Below are positions 24,875 through 34,158 of a stretch of DNA of 64,000 bases, piece after piece. Position numbers and translations under genes: made by a program. Position 1 is the first letter of the stretch, and the number at the start of each line of letters is the position of its first letter. The notes beneath the pieces were generated by a model that saw only the letters and a program-made list of their open reading frames with translations, had not been told where the DNA came from and searched no databases. The DNA comes from an uncultured Sphingobacteriales bacterium (GTDB lineage Bacteria; Bacteroidota; Bacteroidia; Chitinophagales; Chitinophagaceae): positions 9,319 to 73,318 of the forward strand of contig CALKHN010000024.1 in assembly GCA_937991535.1 (NCBI GenBank), read 5' to 3'.

Positions 24875-25555
24875 TTATTTGCGGCAATATTTTAAAGTAT
24901 TATCCACACGGTTATCCGTTTTCCATTGTACAAGATTATCAGAAAAGCGTTTAACCTCCTCCGTGAGATCATTTCTGTTGTAGGCAAAGTAGTGTGCTCC
25001 CCGAATATCCGCGGGCAGGCTTTGTTCGGCACTCTTTTCGTACAATAAAAAAACATCTCTTCCTATGGTGTCGGCAATGCCTAACTCATAGAACACATTG
25101 GCATTGGGTACCGAAATATCAGCTATTACCAGTCCTGCCCTTTGTATTTGTTTAACGATGTTTTCGGCCAGTTTGCCAACACGCGGAATCATATCTCCAC
25201 GCACACATTCCATTTTAGATTGGATAACAGCAGGCTGAATGAAGTCATAAAATACCTTATTGGACCACTCCTCTGAAAAAGGCATAACAACAAAGCAGGA
25301 AGGGATATCCACATAAATTTCTTTCATATCAGCCGGGCCCATTGTTATCATAAATTTGTTAAGCATGCGTCGAACCAGGGGATTGAGACTGTAAGTGCGT
25401 GTGCCATCCATTTCCACAATCCCGTCATCCGTAAGATACTGAATGGTATCGGGGTAACAGTCTATACCCATTTCTATCAATTCTGTTTCTTTAAGCGCCC
25501 CATACATGCTTGTGTTGAGCAAATGGAGCATTTTCCATTGATCTCGGTAGGCCAT
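24875..25555 (-). CDS. Winged-helix-like + TIR-like (pcxTIR) protein
   Basis: 226 residues. Residues 1-75 are helical with a wing-like end (LLNTSMYGALKETELIEMG ... TIQYLTDDGIVEMDGTRTYSLNPL), consistent with a winged helix. From 84 on comes an alpha/beta domain with CFVVMPFSEEWSNK, GLVIADISVPNANVFYELGI and the conserved Glu E157, the same NANVFYELG block as in the neighbouring TIR-like proteins. It may link DNA or partner binding to a nucleotide-processing domain. It is 15 bases downstream of the TPR protein and 6 bases upstream of the macro-TIR gene, so all three are one operon. Confidence 0.7.
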   Translation of the reverse strand: MAYRDQWKMLHLLNTSMYGALKETELIEMGIDCYPDTIQYLTDDGIVEMDGTRTYSLNPLVRRMLNKFMITMGPADMKEIYVDIPSCFVVMPFSEEWSNKVFYDFIQPAVIQSKMECVRGDMIPRVGKLAENIVKQIQRAGLVIADISVPNANVFYELGIADTIGRDVFLLYEKSAEQSLPADIRGAHYFAYNRNDLTEEVKRFSDNLVQWKTDNRVDNTLKYCRK

Positions 25556-25570
25556 AAGTGATGGTTTAAA

Positions 25571-26980
25571 TCAACTGAGTTTTCCGATACAGGTTGTAAG
25601 CCACGCCAGTGTTTCTTTGCCTTGCAGCAGCGTAACTTTGGCATATATTTTTTTAAGATTTTCAGCGGTTGTTTGTTTTTCCCATTTGGCCGGATTGCAC
25701 GTTAAAGCCGCGGCCAGAAATTCTTTGGCTTTTGCTTCATTCAATTCCAGTGCAGCCAGTTCCAGCGCTGTTGCCTGCACCCAATAGTTGTTTTTATTGG
25801 TTTGAAGCTGTCGCTCTACTGAATAGGTTACCAAGGGAAAATATCTTTTGAACCTGGGATCTTCCGCATTTTCAAAAAACAACAAAGTAAGCGCGTTCAC
25901 ACCGGGGTAAAAATCCCTGGGGTCGGCATCAAAGCCGTTGAGGTAGGCTTCAATGGATTTACGCCTGTATGCTGCCGCCAGCAGTTCATCACCGGCGTTA
26001 TCATCCATGAGCCCCTTATATACAGCCCCCAGCAATCCGTTCGTTTCGGGATCGGCTCCGTATTTATCAATGATGCCGGTAAGGATCTGCTCCGCCTCGT
26101 CTCTGTGCTTTATTTTATTGAGCGCAAGCGCCAGTTGCTGGTGAAGATAGATATCGCCTTTTCTTTCACTTTTTACCAATGGTTGTATCATTCTTGCCAC
26201 TTCGTTGAAAGCATTAGTGGATTTATATGCACTCATTAACGCATACACCAGGTCGTAGTTGTATTTTAACCCCTTTCCTGCCGCGTTCTCTATTGATTTT
26301 AACTGCTCCGCAAGATGCAGCTTCTCTTTTTCAACTGAAGCCCTTTCCTCATCAGAGGCATCTTCTTTTTTACTTTCCTTGTCCCACTGCTTCCATTGCT
26401 TTACAAGTGTTTGAATTCGTTCCTTGGTATTATTTGTTTCATTTATGATTTCTTTGAAAGAGTCGGCCTTTGCCTGTAGTGTATTCAATTCAGGGAAAAT
26501 ATACGCAGGGATCATCTCACTGATGGGGCTGTCGGCCTGCGCCTGCTGAGCATCAAGATTTAGTCGTATGATATCGGAAAGATCTTTGATCTTCTGCGCG
26601 CAGTTCAGTACTTCACCTGCTTCAAAATGATAGGGCAGGGCCCTTAGGGGCGCTACGTCGAACGGCAGCTTCGTATTGGCTTCAAAGATGCTTACCGTGG
26701 TAAAGGGCTTAGCAGCATGGCGGATTCCCAATTCATAAAACACATTGGCATTGGCAAAACTCAGATCGGCAACAGCAAATTCGCAATACAGCAAACGCTC
26801 AAACATGGGTTTGTGAATGAATCCGCCACCCTTTTCCTCGTCGGCACGTACGGGCGCAAGTCCTGCCAGCTCAATCGCTTTTTTAATAAATGAATCGTAT
26901 ACTTTATTGAAATCAATTTCTTTCTTATTGCCATCCGTTTTTACGCCAAATGGCATCAGAACGAAACAAAGACTTGCCAT
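25571..26980 (-). CDS. TIR-like (pcxTIR) protein with TPR-S/TRAFs-binding-type repeats
   Basis: 469 residues. Residues 1-130: LCFVLMPFGVKTDG, APVRADEEKGGGFIHKPMFERL, CEFAVADLSFANANVFYELGIRHAA with E83, and FTTVSIFE. The centre has a coiled coil (about 170-240, EERASVEKEKLHLAEQLKSI), and the C-terminal half is helical repeats (LHQQLALALNKIKHRDEAEQIL, LGAVYKGLMDDNAGDELLAAAYRRKSIEAYLNGF), which is the arrangement of the animal ASK1 N-terminal TRAFs-binding (DUF4071) region. Its ATG is directly adjacent to the patatin stop (zero-base gap), so the two are co-transcribed and likely coupled. Best reading: a sensor with an enzyme-like TIR domain. Confidence 0.78.
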   Translation of the reverse strand: MASLCFVLMPFGVKTDGNKKEIDFNKVYDSFIKKAIELAGLAPVRADEEKGGGFIHKPMFERLLYCEFAVADLSFANANVFYELGIRHAAKPFTTVSIFEANTKLPFDVAPLRALPYHFEAGEVLNCAQKIKDLSDIIRLNLDAQQAQADSPISEMIPAYIFPELNTLQAKADSFKEIINETNNTKERIQTLVKQWKQWDKESKKEDASDEERASVEKEKLHLAEQLKSIENAAGKGLKYNYDLVYALMSAYKSTNAFNEVARMIQPLVKSERKGDIYLHQQLALALNKIKHRDEAEQILTGIIDKYGADPETNGLLGAVYKGLMDDNAGDELLAAAYRRKSIEAYLNGFDADPRDFYPGVNALTLLFFENAEDPRFKRYFPLVTYSVERQLQTNKNNYWVQATALELAALELNEAKAKEFLAAALTCNPAKWEKQTTAENLKKIYAKVTLLQGKETLAWLTTCIGKLS

Positions 26981-28147
26981 TTACTTTAGTTTAAAGTTGT
27001 CAGCAAAATGATCTTCTTTCACCTCGGCGGAAGCGGCTTTTACGCCAATGTCATACAACTCAAACCTGCTGGCTGCATTGCTCATTTCTGTTAATCCGTC
27101 AATCTCACTTTGGGTATAATCTTTTTTCATTAATGGCTTTAAGGTTTCTGCATCAAGCCAAAGATTATAGCGCAGGTACGACGTAAGGCCGCCATCTTTC
27201 TTGGGTCCGCTGATGCAGTCATTTTCCAGTTTACCTATTTCACCGTCAATGTCCCATGCCGTGGGCGAATTGCTCAGCCATTGCATGATGATCTGGTTAT
27301 GCCAGCTCGCATCCTGCATAAACATATCGGGTAGTTGCTTTGCCCAGTTCAGGATATTGTTCTTTTTAACGTTGGCGGGAATTTGTTTCCATCTGCTCAT
27401 GCCCGTACCTACAGAAACAATGAGCAGGTTATTGGCCCCGCATTTCCATTTAAAAGGAAAGCCCTGCAAAGTGGCTACCATCAATAGCTGTAAGGCCGGG
27501 TTGTTGGCCATGCTCACCCCGCCATCTACAAATGCGGCTTCATGCAAGCCTCCGCCTACATCAATAACCTGGGGAAGGAAATAAGTGGGTGCTGCAGCAC
27601 TTGCCCTTACTGCTTTCCAGAGCAATATATCTTTGTTCAGTCCGTCTGCACTGTTGAAGTACTTTCCTCCGGGATGATTGATCAGTGGCCATACACTGTT
27701 GGTATCGGCACGTTTTGCAATAATGCACAAGCCCGTCTTTATCTTGTCACTTTCCAGCTTAATATCTCCAAACAGCTTTTGCAGTTCATCTTCAAGAGGT
27801 TTGGCTTTGTAAGTGGCCTTTAACAGGTCATCTATTTCAAAAATTTTCCACCATTTGTTTTTTTTGCCGAATATTTTGTCACCCAGTTCCATGTACATAT
27901 TTTTTATGTCCTGCACTTTCATGCCAATGGCAAGGCAGGAGGCTATAATGGAACCGGTGCTTGTGCCGCCAATGAGGTCGAAATAGTCGCAAAGTCTGAA
28001 GTTTTTGTCGTTGCCGTGCTGTTTTCGTAAAATATCTTCAATTCGCTGAAGATAGCCAAGAGATAGAGCGCCGCGGATGCCACCGCCATCCAGGGCGAGA
28101 ATACGTTTGGGAGAACTGTCGTTTGAAAAATGTTCGGAAAGTGTCAT
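26981..28147 (-). CDS. Patatin-like phospholipase
   Basis: 388 residues. Oxyanion loop DGGGIRGALSLGYL at 20-33, nucleophile S63 in GGTSTGS (GxSxG), and catalytic D208 in FVDGGVSMANNP (DGG dyad). The helical region between carries a Trp/Lys-rich stretch (KKNKWWKIFEIDDLLK). This is the CapV-like patatin group seen as membrane-degrading effectors in CBASS and other defence operons, but no cGAS/CD-NTase gene is present here. First gene of the minus-strand island; it would hydrolyse phospholipid acyl chains once activated. The next gene's ATG abuts its stop. Confidence 0.88.
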   Translation of the reverse strand: MTLSEHFSNDSSPKRILALDGGGIRGALSLGYLQRIEDILRKQHGNDKNFRLCDYFDLIGGTSTGSIIASCLAIGMKVQDIKNMYMELGDKIFGKKNKWWKIFEIDDLLKATYKAKPLEDELQKLFGDIKLESDKIKTGLCIIAKRADTNSVWPLINHPGGKYFNSADGLNKDILLWKAVRASAAAPTYFLPQVIDVGGGLHEAAFVDGGVSMANNPALQLLMVATLQGFPFKWKCGANNLLIVSVGTGMSRWKQIPANVKKNNILNWAKQLPDMFMQDASWHNQIIMQWLSNSPTAWDIDGEIGKLENDCISGPKKDGGLTSYLRYNLWLDAETLKPLMKKDYTQSEIDGLTEMSNAASRFELYDIGVKAASAEVKEDHFADNFKLK

Positions 28148-28194
28148 GTTGCTGAGGTTTGTGTCGTTAGGTGAATATCCTGTTGTGATTTGGG

Positions 28195-28214
28195 CGTTAA
28201 TATAATCATTAACG
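28195..28214. promoter_or_regulatory. Perfect inverted repeat CGTTAAT-N6-ATTAACG upstream of the patatin gene
   Basis: Seven-base perfect arms with a 6-base spacer in the 163-base region separating the island from the divergent glycosyltransferase. Position and symmetry fit an operator for a dimeric regulator of the island; the winged-helix protein at 24875 is one candidate. A hairpin in the leader is the alternative. Confidence 0.4.
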
Positions 28215-28310
28215 TTCTCATTTGCAATCCCCTAAACAGGTTATGTAGTTGTATGCCCTGATAACTGCCTATCGCCTGAATTATCTGGTTTCCTTTATAT
28301 TTATCCTGTT

Positions 28311-29249
28311 ATGACCATTGCTTTTATTCACAACGACAGGGCTTTTTTGCCTGAAATTGAAGCCTATGCTTCATTTTTTTCCGCTTATCCCGGAATTACC
28401 ACTATTGTGCGGAAACAAAACGCTTTGCCAAACCCACCTGCTGATGTGGAATGGTTTTTTATGGGTACTCATGTAACACGAAAGAAAAATACAACTGTTG
28501 TTCATGAATATGCATCCGCATCCATACCACCGTTTGCCACGCTTAAAAATGCAATAAAGAAAAACATCAATTGTTTGCCCGACTATAGAATTTTCTACAG
28601 TGATTATGTACGCCGGCAATTCGATTTTGGTGATGGCATACCGTATGGCTTGCGCAGCCATGGTATACGGAACAATGAAACGGTGTCACAAAAAACTGAA
28701 AAGCGTTATGATTTTATTTACGCAGGAAGCATAGACGCGAGGAGGGGGACGGATGTGTTGCTGGATTGTTTTGCCAGGGGTAATTTAAGAGACAGAACAT
28801 TGCTGGTATTGAGTAAAAATTATGCGCAAACGGCACTACGTTTCGCTGCCCATAAAAACATTTGTTTTAAAGGGCCCGTTCCTTACCGGGAGGTGTATTC
28901 ATACATTGATCAGTGCAGGTATGCCATTAATTTCATGCCCGATATTAAACCTTTTAATAAGCAGGTATCGGCGAAATTTTTAGATTATGCCGCCTGCGGG
29001 ATCCCCGTTATTTCTTCAGGATACGAATGGATAAAGGAATTTGAGCGTGTATATGGCGGACGGTATTTTTACCTGGAGCCTGATCTTTCCAACTTTACCT
29101 GGGAACGCATCAGTGCATTTTTCTATGCTGCGCCTGACCTGAGGGAATGGACATGGGAAAAGCAAATTGAAAAATCGGGGATAACCTCCTTTTTGCAAAA
29201 AAGATTTCCGGGAATTGCCTTTACGGAAAATTCAAACAAAAATGGCTGA
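28311..29249 (+). CDS. Glycosyltransferase, GT-B fold (family 4-like)
   Basis: 312 residues, transcribed divergently from the island. The C-terminal half carries the GT4 nucleotide-sugar module (YDFIYAGSIDARRGTDVLLDCFARG, then FLDYAACGIPVISSGYEWIKEFE with the E-x7-E type Glu pair region). The N-terminal half is a Rossmann-like half with few recognised motifs. Probably a cytosolic surface-polysaccharide transferase; it faces the second GT4 gene tail-to-tail with only 2 bases between stops. Confidence 0.78.
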   Translation: MTIAFIHNDRAFLPEIEAYASFFSAYPGITTIVRKQNALPNPPADVEWFFMGTHVTRKKNTTVVHEYASASIPPFATLKNAIKKNINCLPDYRIFYSDYVRRQFDFGDGIPYGLRSHGIRNNETVSQKTEKRYDFIYAGSIDARRGTDVLLDCFARGNLRDRTLLVLSKNYAQTALRFAAHKNICFKGPVPYREVYSYIDQCRYAINFMPDIKPFNKQVSAKFLDYAACGIPVISSGYEWIKEFERVYGGRYFYLEPDLSNFTWERISAFFYAAPDLREWTWEKQIEKSGITSFLQKRFPGIAFTENSNKNG

Positions 29250-29251
29250 GA

Positions 29252-30406
29252 TCATCCGTCAGCCAACAGCATTTTTTTATACAATTCTAATTGGCCTGCC
29301 CATATTTTTTCATTGGAAAAATGATCGCTCACGAATTTCCGTCCGTTCCTGCCATATTGCTGCCTTAATTCTTTGTTCGTGATCAGCTTTTTCAAAACGG
29401 CTGTCAGGGCAGCAACGTTCCCTTTTTCAAATAATTCTCCGTTTATACCAGCGAGTACCGCATCTCTGCACCCCGGTATATCGGAAGCAACCACGGGTAT
29501 TTCCATGGCCGCGGCCTCAATGAGTACATTGGGAAACCCTTCGCGAAAAGACGGCAGAACAAGCATGTCCATAATACCATACACCGGCGTTACATCATAT
29601 AATTTGCCCAGGTACATCACCTTTTCATCGTGATACAACTGGTGAAGCAGATGGCGCGAAAATGGATTTTCCTCAATAATGGGTCCGGCCAATACCAGCC
29701 GTAAAGAGGGATATTCTTTTATCAGCAAATTAAATGCATCAAAAAGGATATCTATTCCTTTGTCTTTTGATAAACGGCCCAGAAAACCGATAACTATATC
29801 ATCTTCCTTTAAATCGAGCCTGACTTTCAGTTGTGCGGCCCTGTCTGTAACAGCATTTTTGCCGGGAAACAGTTGCAGGTCAATTCCGTTGGCACTCCCT
29901 TTTCCTATTACACTCCCTTTTCCCAGGGGCAGGATTTTTCTTTTTTCTGCATGGGTTTTTAAAGTAGGGCTCACCACCAACACGCTGTTTGCTATGCCGC
30001 ATGAAATCTTTTCTGTTGAAGCGATCAGCCATCGCAGCAGGCCTTTTTTTGTATCCGATAATAATCCATGAAGCGTAAATACCTTGTTTTTACAGCCGGT
30101 AAGCCTGCAGGCCAGCATAATGAGAAATCCCGATTTGGGATTACCGGCATTAACAATATCGGGCCGCTCATGCCTTATTAACCGGATGATCCGGAAAAGT
30201 TGAACAAGGTCTGTTAAGGGTGAAATCCTTTTGGTAAAATTTATAGTGAATAGCCTGGCATTCTCTTTTTTGGCCAACATGCTGATCTCTTCACCCGGTC
30301 CGCTGATTATAATAACCTCAAAGCCATGCCGCACTAAAAATGCCACCTGTCCTTTTAGAAAATTAGCGCAAAACGAACTGGAAACTCCTAACAAAATTTT
30401 CGGCAT
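29252..30406 (-). CDS. Family 4 glycosyltransferase
   Basis: 384 residues. N-terminal half resembles Glyco_trans_4-type donors (GVSSSFCANFLKGQVAFLVRHGFEVIIISGPGEE, NAGNPKSGFLIMLACRLTG) and the C-terminal half has VIGFLGRLSKDKGIDILFDAFNLL and FREGFPNVLIEAAAMEIPVVASDIPGCRDAV, the EX7E/GxxGx nucleotide-sugar motif. Lengths and order are those of capsule or exopolysaccharide GT4 enzymes (WbpT/EpsD-like). Convergent with the previous gene. Confidence 0.88.
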   Translation of the reverse strand: MPKILLGVSSSFCANFLKGQVAFLVRHGFEVIIISGPGEEISMLAKKENARLFTINFTKRISPLTDLVQLFRIIRLIRHERPDIVNAGNPKSGFLIMLACRLTGCKNKVFTLHGLLSDTKKGLLRWLIASTEKISCGIANSVLVVSPTLKTHAEKRKILPLGKGSVIGKGSANGIDLQLFPGKNAVTDRAAQLKVRLDLKEDDIVIGFLGRLSKDKGIDILFDAFNLLIKEYPSLRLVLAGPIIEENPFSRHLLHQLYHDEKVMYLGKLYDVTPVYGIMDMLVLPSFREGFPNVLIEAAAMEIPVVASDIPGCRDAVLAGINGELFEKGNVAALTAVLKKLITNKELRQQYGRNGRKFVSDHFSNEKIWAGQLELYKKMLLADG

Positions 30407-30519
30407 AACAGTGTATATCGCTTAAAAGTAAGTGTTCATTATAAAACAGTAAAAATTTATTCAATCAAAGCACAATAGATTATTTTGCACCACATCTTTA
30501 CAATTGTTATTCATCAGTA

Positions 30520-31779
30520 TTGCATTTTATTTTATATATTATCGCCGGAATCTTGTATGCTACCGGTTTAAGCTTTTTGTTCCGCTGGCTGAACCGCCGG
30601 AAAGGAAAACCGGTGGATGAAAGATGGCTGCTGGCTGCTTTTGTTGCAAAACTCGTGGCAGGCTTTGGTTATGGTTTTGTGTATGCACACTATTTCCCGG
30701 TAAGCGATAGCTGGGTGTATTTTAAAGAATCGCTGGTAGAATCTCAAAATCTGCTTACCCGACCTTCCGCTTTTTTTTCTACGGGTATTCCATTCACCAA
30801 TCTCACCGATCTTTTCTCTACTGCCGATGATGCGCCCTGGAGCAATACAGGTGAAAACTTATTGATTAAACTGCTTGCCGTTTTTAATGTATTGAGCGGA
30901 GGCAATTATTATATTGATACCATTTTTTTTAACGCTTTATCTTTTTGGGGCCTTTACCTTATCTATATTGTTGCGGGAAAGCATATTCAAAAAAACAGAC
31001 TGTTGTTATTTTGTATCATATTTTTCCTTCCTTCCTGCCTGTTCTGGAACAGTGGTATAGATAAAGATGGCTTAATCGTATTCTTTACAGGCACATTGAT
31101 TTATGCAGCACACTATTGTATTACGGTAAAACGAGCAGCAGGGCAACTGGTGATCGGTGTTCTCAGCTTCGTATTCATTTTTCTGTTGCGCAGTGTTAAT
31201 GCGCTTGTACTGCTTCCCGCCATCGTAGCATGGTGGGTTTCTGCCAGGGCACTGAGGGCAAAACCTTACCTGGTCTATATTGTGATTTACAGCGGTTGCC
31301 TTTTGTTCTTTTTTCTTTCCGTTCATTTTCCTGCAAAATTTAATTTGCCGCTTAAACTTGCAGAAAAGCAACGCCAGTTTTTAACGCTGGAGGCCAACAC
31401 CGTTTTACCGCTTACGCCTTTGGAGCCTACATTTAAAAGTTATGCAGAGGTATTGCCTCAGGCTATAAACCATGTTTTTTTAAGGCCCTATGTTACCGAA
31501 ATAAGGAGCCCGTTTCACTTAATGGCTTTTGCTGAGATGATATTAATTATGGTCATTTTCCTCCTTGCCGTTTTGTTTGCTGCAAAGCCTGTTCTCGATA
31601 CGTTATCACAGCCATTTTGCCTGTTTCTTATCACGGTGTCGCTGAGCGGGCTATTGATCATAGGATATACTGTTCCATTTACAGGGGCCATTGTGCGGTA
31701 TAAAGCGCTGTATATGGTACTGTTCTTGTTGCCTTTTGCTGGCGCATTAAGACCGTTTCGTAGAAAAATAGATAAATAG
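30520..31779 (+). CDS. Polytopic membrane protein, probably surface polysaccharide related
   Basis: About 419 residues from a TTG start at 30520 (no in-frame ATG nearby upstream before a stop at 30442). At least nine hydrophobic spans are visible, for example FILYIIAGILYATGLSFLF, LLLFCIIFFLPSCLFW and LVIGVLSFVFIFLL. The loop WNSGIDKDGLIVFFTG after the fifth region is typical of glycosyltransferase-family-39-like or O-antigen ligase/polymerase-like proteins, but no firm signature is seen. Context beside two GT4 genes supports a surface-glycan role. Confidence 0.6.
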   Translation: MHFILYIIAGILYATGLSFLFRWLNRRKGKPVDERWLLAAFVAKLVAGFGYGFVYAHYFPVSDSWVYFKESLVESQNLLTRPSAFFSTGIPFTNLTDLFSTADDAPWSNTGENLLIKLLAVFNVLSGGNYYIDTIFFNALSFWGLYLIYIVAGKHIQKNRLLLFCIIFFLPSCLFWNSGIDKDGLIVFFTGTLIYAAHYCITVKRAAGQLVIGVLSFVFIFLLRSVNALVLLPAIVAWWVSARALRAKPYLVYIVIYSGCLLFFFLSVHFPAKFNLPLKLAEKQRQFLTLEANTVLPLTPLEPTFKSYAEVLPQAINHVFLRPYVTEIRSPFHLMAFAEMILIMVIFLLAVLFAAKPVLDTLSQPFCLFLITVSLSGLLIIGYTVPFTGAIVRYKALYMVLFLLPFAGALRPFRRKIDK

Positions 31780-31940
31780 TTATTTATTATAATGTTTTAT
31801 TTTATTGTATAAATTTCCTTATTTTGATAAATTATTCCCTTTTTTTTAAATTTAATTGTAAGATATTCAATAAAAATAATAGTTTTGCCTCGCTTTTTAA
31901 CAATCAAATTGATAAATTAAATATATTAAACTTAAATTAG

Positions 31941-34136
31941 ATGGAATCACTTCGGTTTAATGCGATCAATCATTTATCTGGTTTGGGGAAGGAAATCCTT
32001 GTAGAAGGGTCCCGTAAAATAACCACCATTTTTGGAGAAAACGTATTTACGCTAAAAACGGCCCGCGAGTATTTAAGCGATGAAGCATACAAAAGTCTGG
32101 TTGCTTCCATTAAAACCGGGAAAAAAATAGACCGTACCATGGGTAACCATATAGGTGCGGGCTTAAGGCATTGGGCGGAAGCCAAGGGTGTTACACATTT
32201 TACACACTGGTTTCAGCCTTTAACGGGTACAACAGCCGAAAAGCATGATTCTTTTTTTACACTTAAAGGTGATGGTACGCCTATTGAAGAGTTCGATGGC
32301 GCCGCGCTTATACAGCAGGAGCCCGACGCTTCTTCTTTTCCATCGGGTGGGTTAAGGGCCACTTTTGAAGCGCGGGGTTATACTGCCTGGGATCCTACCT
32401 CGCCAGTATTTATTATGAATATTGGCGATGCCAACACGCTTTGTATACCCACGATATTTGTTTCTTATACCGGCGAATCGTTAGATACCAAAACCCCGTT
32501 ACTGCGCTCGCTGGAATCATTAAATAAAGCTGCTGTAGATGTATGTAACTATTTCGATAAAAATATTACCAAGGTTATTGCCACATTAGGATGGGAGCAG
32601 GAATACTTTGTGGTAGATGCCGGGTTGGCCAATGCACGTCCGGACCTGATCATGACCGGCCGTACCGTGTTCGGGCATTCACCTGCCAAAGGTCAGCAAT
32701 TAGAAGATCATTACTTCGGGTCCATTCCTGAAAGAATATATGCTTTCATGAGAGATTTTGAAGAAGAGGCGTACCGCCTTGGTATTCCCTTACGCACCCG
32801 CCACAATGAAGTAGCACCAGCGCAGTTTGAATGTGCACCTATTTTTGAAGAAGCGAACCTGGCTGTTGATCATAATATTCTTTTAATGGATGTTATGACC
32901 AGGATCGCGAGGCATCATAATCTGGTAGCGCTGCTGCACGAAAAGCCTTTTGCCGGCATCAACGGAAGCGGCAAGCACAACAACTGGAGCATGTCTACAG
33001 ATACAGGTGTTAACCTGCTGGCCCCGGGCAAAACGCCCAAAACCAACCTCATGTTCCTTACCTTTTTTGTGAATGTAATTAAAGCGGTGGATGATTATGC
33101 TGATCTGCTCCGCGCCTCTATCGCATCTGCAGGTAATGATCACAGGTTAGGGGCTAATGAAGCTCCTCCTGCTATTATATCGGTATTTATCGGCAAGTAC
33201 CTGAATGAGGTATTAACTGAAATTAAGACAAGGGTGGGTGATAATTTTTCGGAACAGGATGAAATTCTTTTGAAATTAGACATCCATAAAAACATCCCGG
33301 AATTGTTATTAGACAATACAGACCGTAACCGCACTTCACCTTTTGCCTTTACCGGTAATAAATTTGAATTCCGGGCCGTGGGCTCCACCGCCAACTGCGG
33401 TATTCCTATGACTACCCTCAACGCCATTATGGCCAATACTTTAACCCAGTTCAAAAAAGAAGTGGACGCCCTGATAGATAAAGGAGAGAAAAAGGAAATT
33501 GCCATCATGCACGTAATTCGTGAATACATAGCCAGTTCCGAAAAAGTGTTGTTTGAAGGAGATGGATACAGTGATGAATGGCATCACGAAGCAGAAAGAC
33601 GTGGTTTGCCCAATGTTAGAACAACACCATTGGCATTAGATGCGATGGTTACAGACAGGGCTAAAAAATTGTTCGGAGACCTGGGCATATATCATCATTC
33701 CGAGATTGAAGCACGGCATGAGATTGAACTGGAAAAATATATTAAAAAGGTGCAGATCGAAAGCCGCATTATGGGAGAACTCTGCACCAGTCATATCTTA
33801 CCCTCTTCGGTAAAGTATCAGAACATTCTAATCAATAATATCCGCGGGCTTAAAGATCTGGGTTTAGCGGAGTCATCGTATGCCAACCAGTTGCAGATAC
33901 TCGAAAAAATAGCTGAGCATATCGGTCAGGTGGCAGATGGCGTTGAGAAAATGATTGAGGCAAGAAAAGTAGTAAACAAGATCGAAGACACCCGTACAAA
34001 AGCGATAGCTTATCAAAGCCAGGTTAAAGATGCGTTTTTTGATAAGATCCGCTACCATGTTGATAAACTGGAATTATTGGTAGATGATCAGTACTGGCTA
34101 TTACCGAAATACCGGGAGTTATTGTTTTTGCGGTAG
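31941..34136 (+). CDS. glnN: Glutamine synthetase type III
   Basis: 731 residues, the long GSIII form. Diagnostic blocks are NHIGAGLRHWAEAKG, RLGANEAPPAIISVFIG, GSGKHNNWSM (ATP/glutamate site), ATLGWEQEYFVVDAGL and the C-terminal EIELEKYIKKVQIESR helical tail with EEHIGQVADGVEKMIEARK-like end. It condenses glutamate and ammonia with ATP. GSIII is widespread in Bacteroidota. It is monocistronic, with a strong hairpin terminator at 34159. No GlnB-type regulator is next to it. Confidence 0.95.
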   Translation: MESLRFNAINHLSGLGKEILVEGSRKITTIFGENVFTLKTAREYLSDEAYKSLVASIKTGKKIDRTMGNHIGAGLRHWAEAKGVTHFTHWFQPLTGTTAEKHDSFFTLKGDGTPIEEFDGAALIQQEPDASSFPSGGLRATFEARGYTAWDPTSPVFIMNIGDANTLCIPTIFVSYTGESLDTKTPLLRSLESLNKAAVDVCNYFDKNITKVIATLGWEQEYFVVDAGLANARPDLIMTGRTVFGHSPAKGQQLEDHYFGSIPERIYAFMRDFEEEAYRLGIPLRTRHNEVAPAQFECAPIFEEANLAVDHNILLMDVMTRIARHHNLVALLHEKPFAGINGSGKHNNWSMSTDTGVNLLAPGKTPKTNLMFLTFFVNVIKAVDDYADLLRASIASAGNDHRLGANEAPPAIISVFIGKYLNEVLTEIKTRVGDNFSEQDEILLKLDIHKNIPELLLDNTDRNRTSPFAFTGNKFEFRAVGSTANCGIPMTTLNAIMANTLTQFKKEVDALIDKGEKKEIAIMHVIREYIASSEKVLFEGDGYSDEWHHEAERRGLPNVRTTPLALDAMVTDRAKKLFGDLGIYHHSEIEARHEIELEKYIKKVQIESRIMGELCTSHILPSSVKYQNILINNIRGLKDLGLAESSYANQLQILEKIAEHIGQVADGVEKMIEARKVVNKIEDTRTKAIAYQSQVKDAFFDKIRYHVDKLELLVDDQYWLLPKYRELLFLR

Positions 34137-34158
34137 ACGCAAGCCCTGTAAATTAAAG

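Noticed and set aside
19608..28147. Thoeris, CBASS or NLR-type assignment of the island
   Set aside because: No ThsA SIR2-SLOG protein, no CD-NTase, and no STAND ATPase domain is visible, so naming it as one of these would be unsupported.
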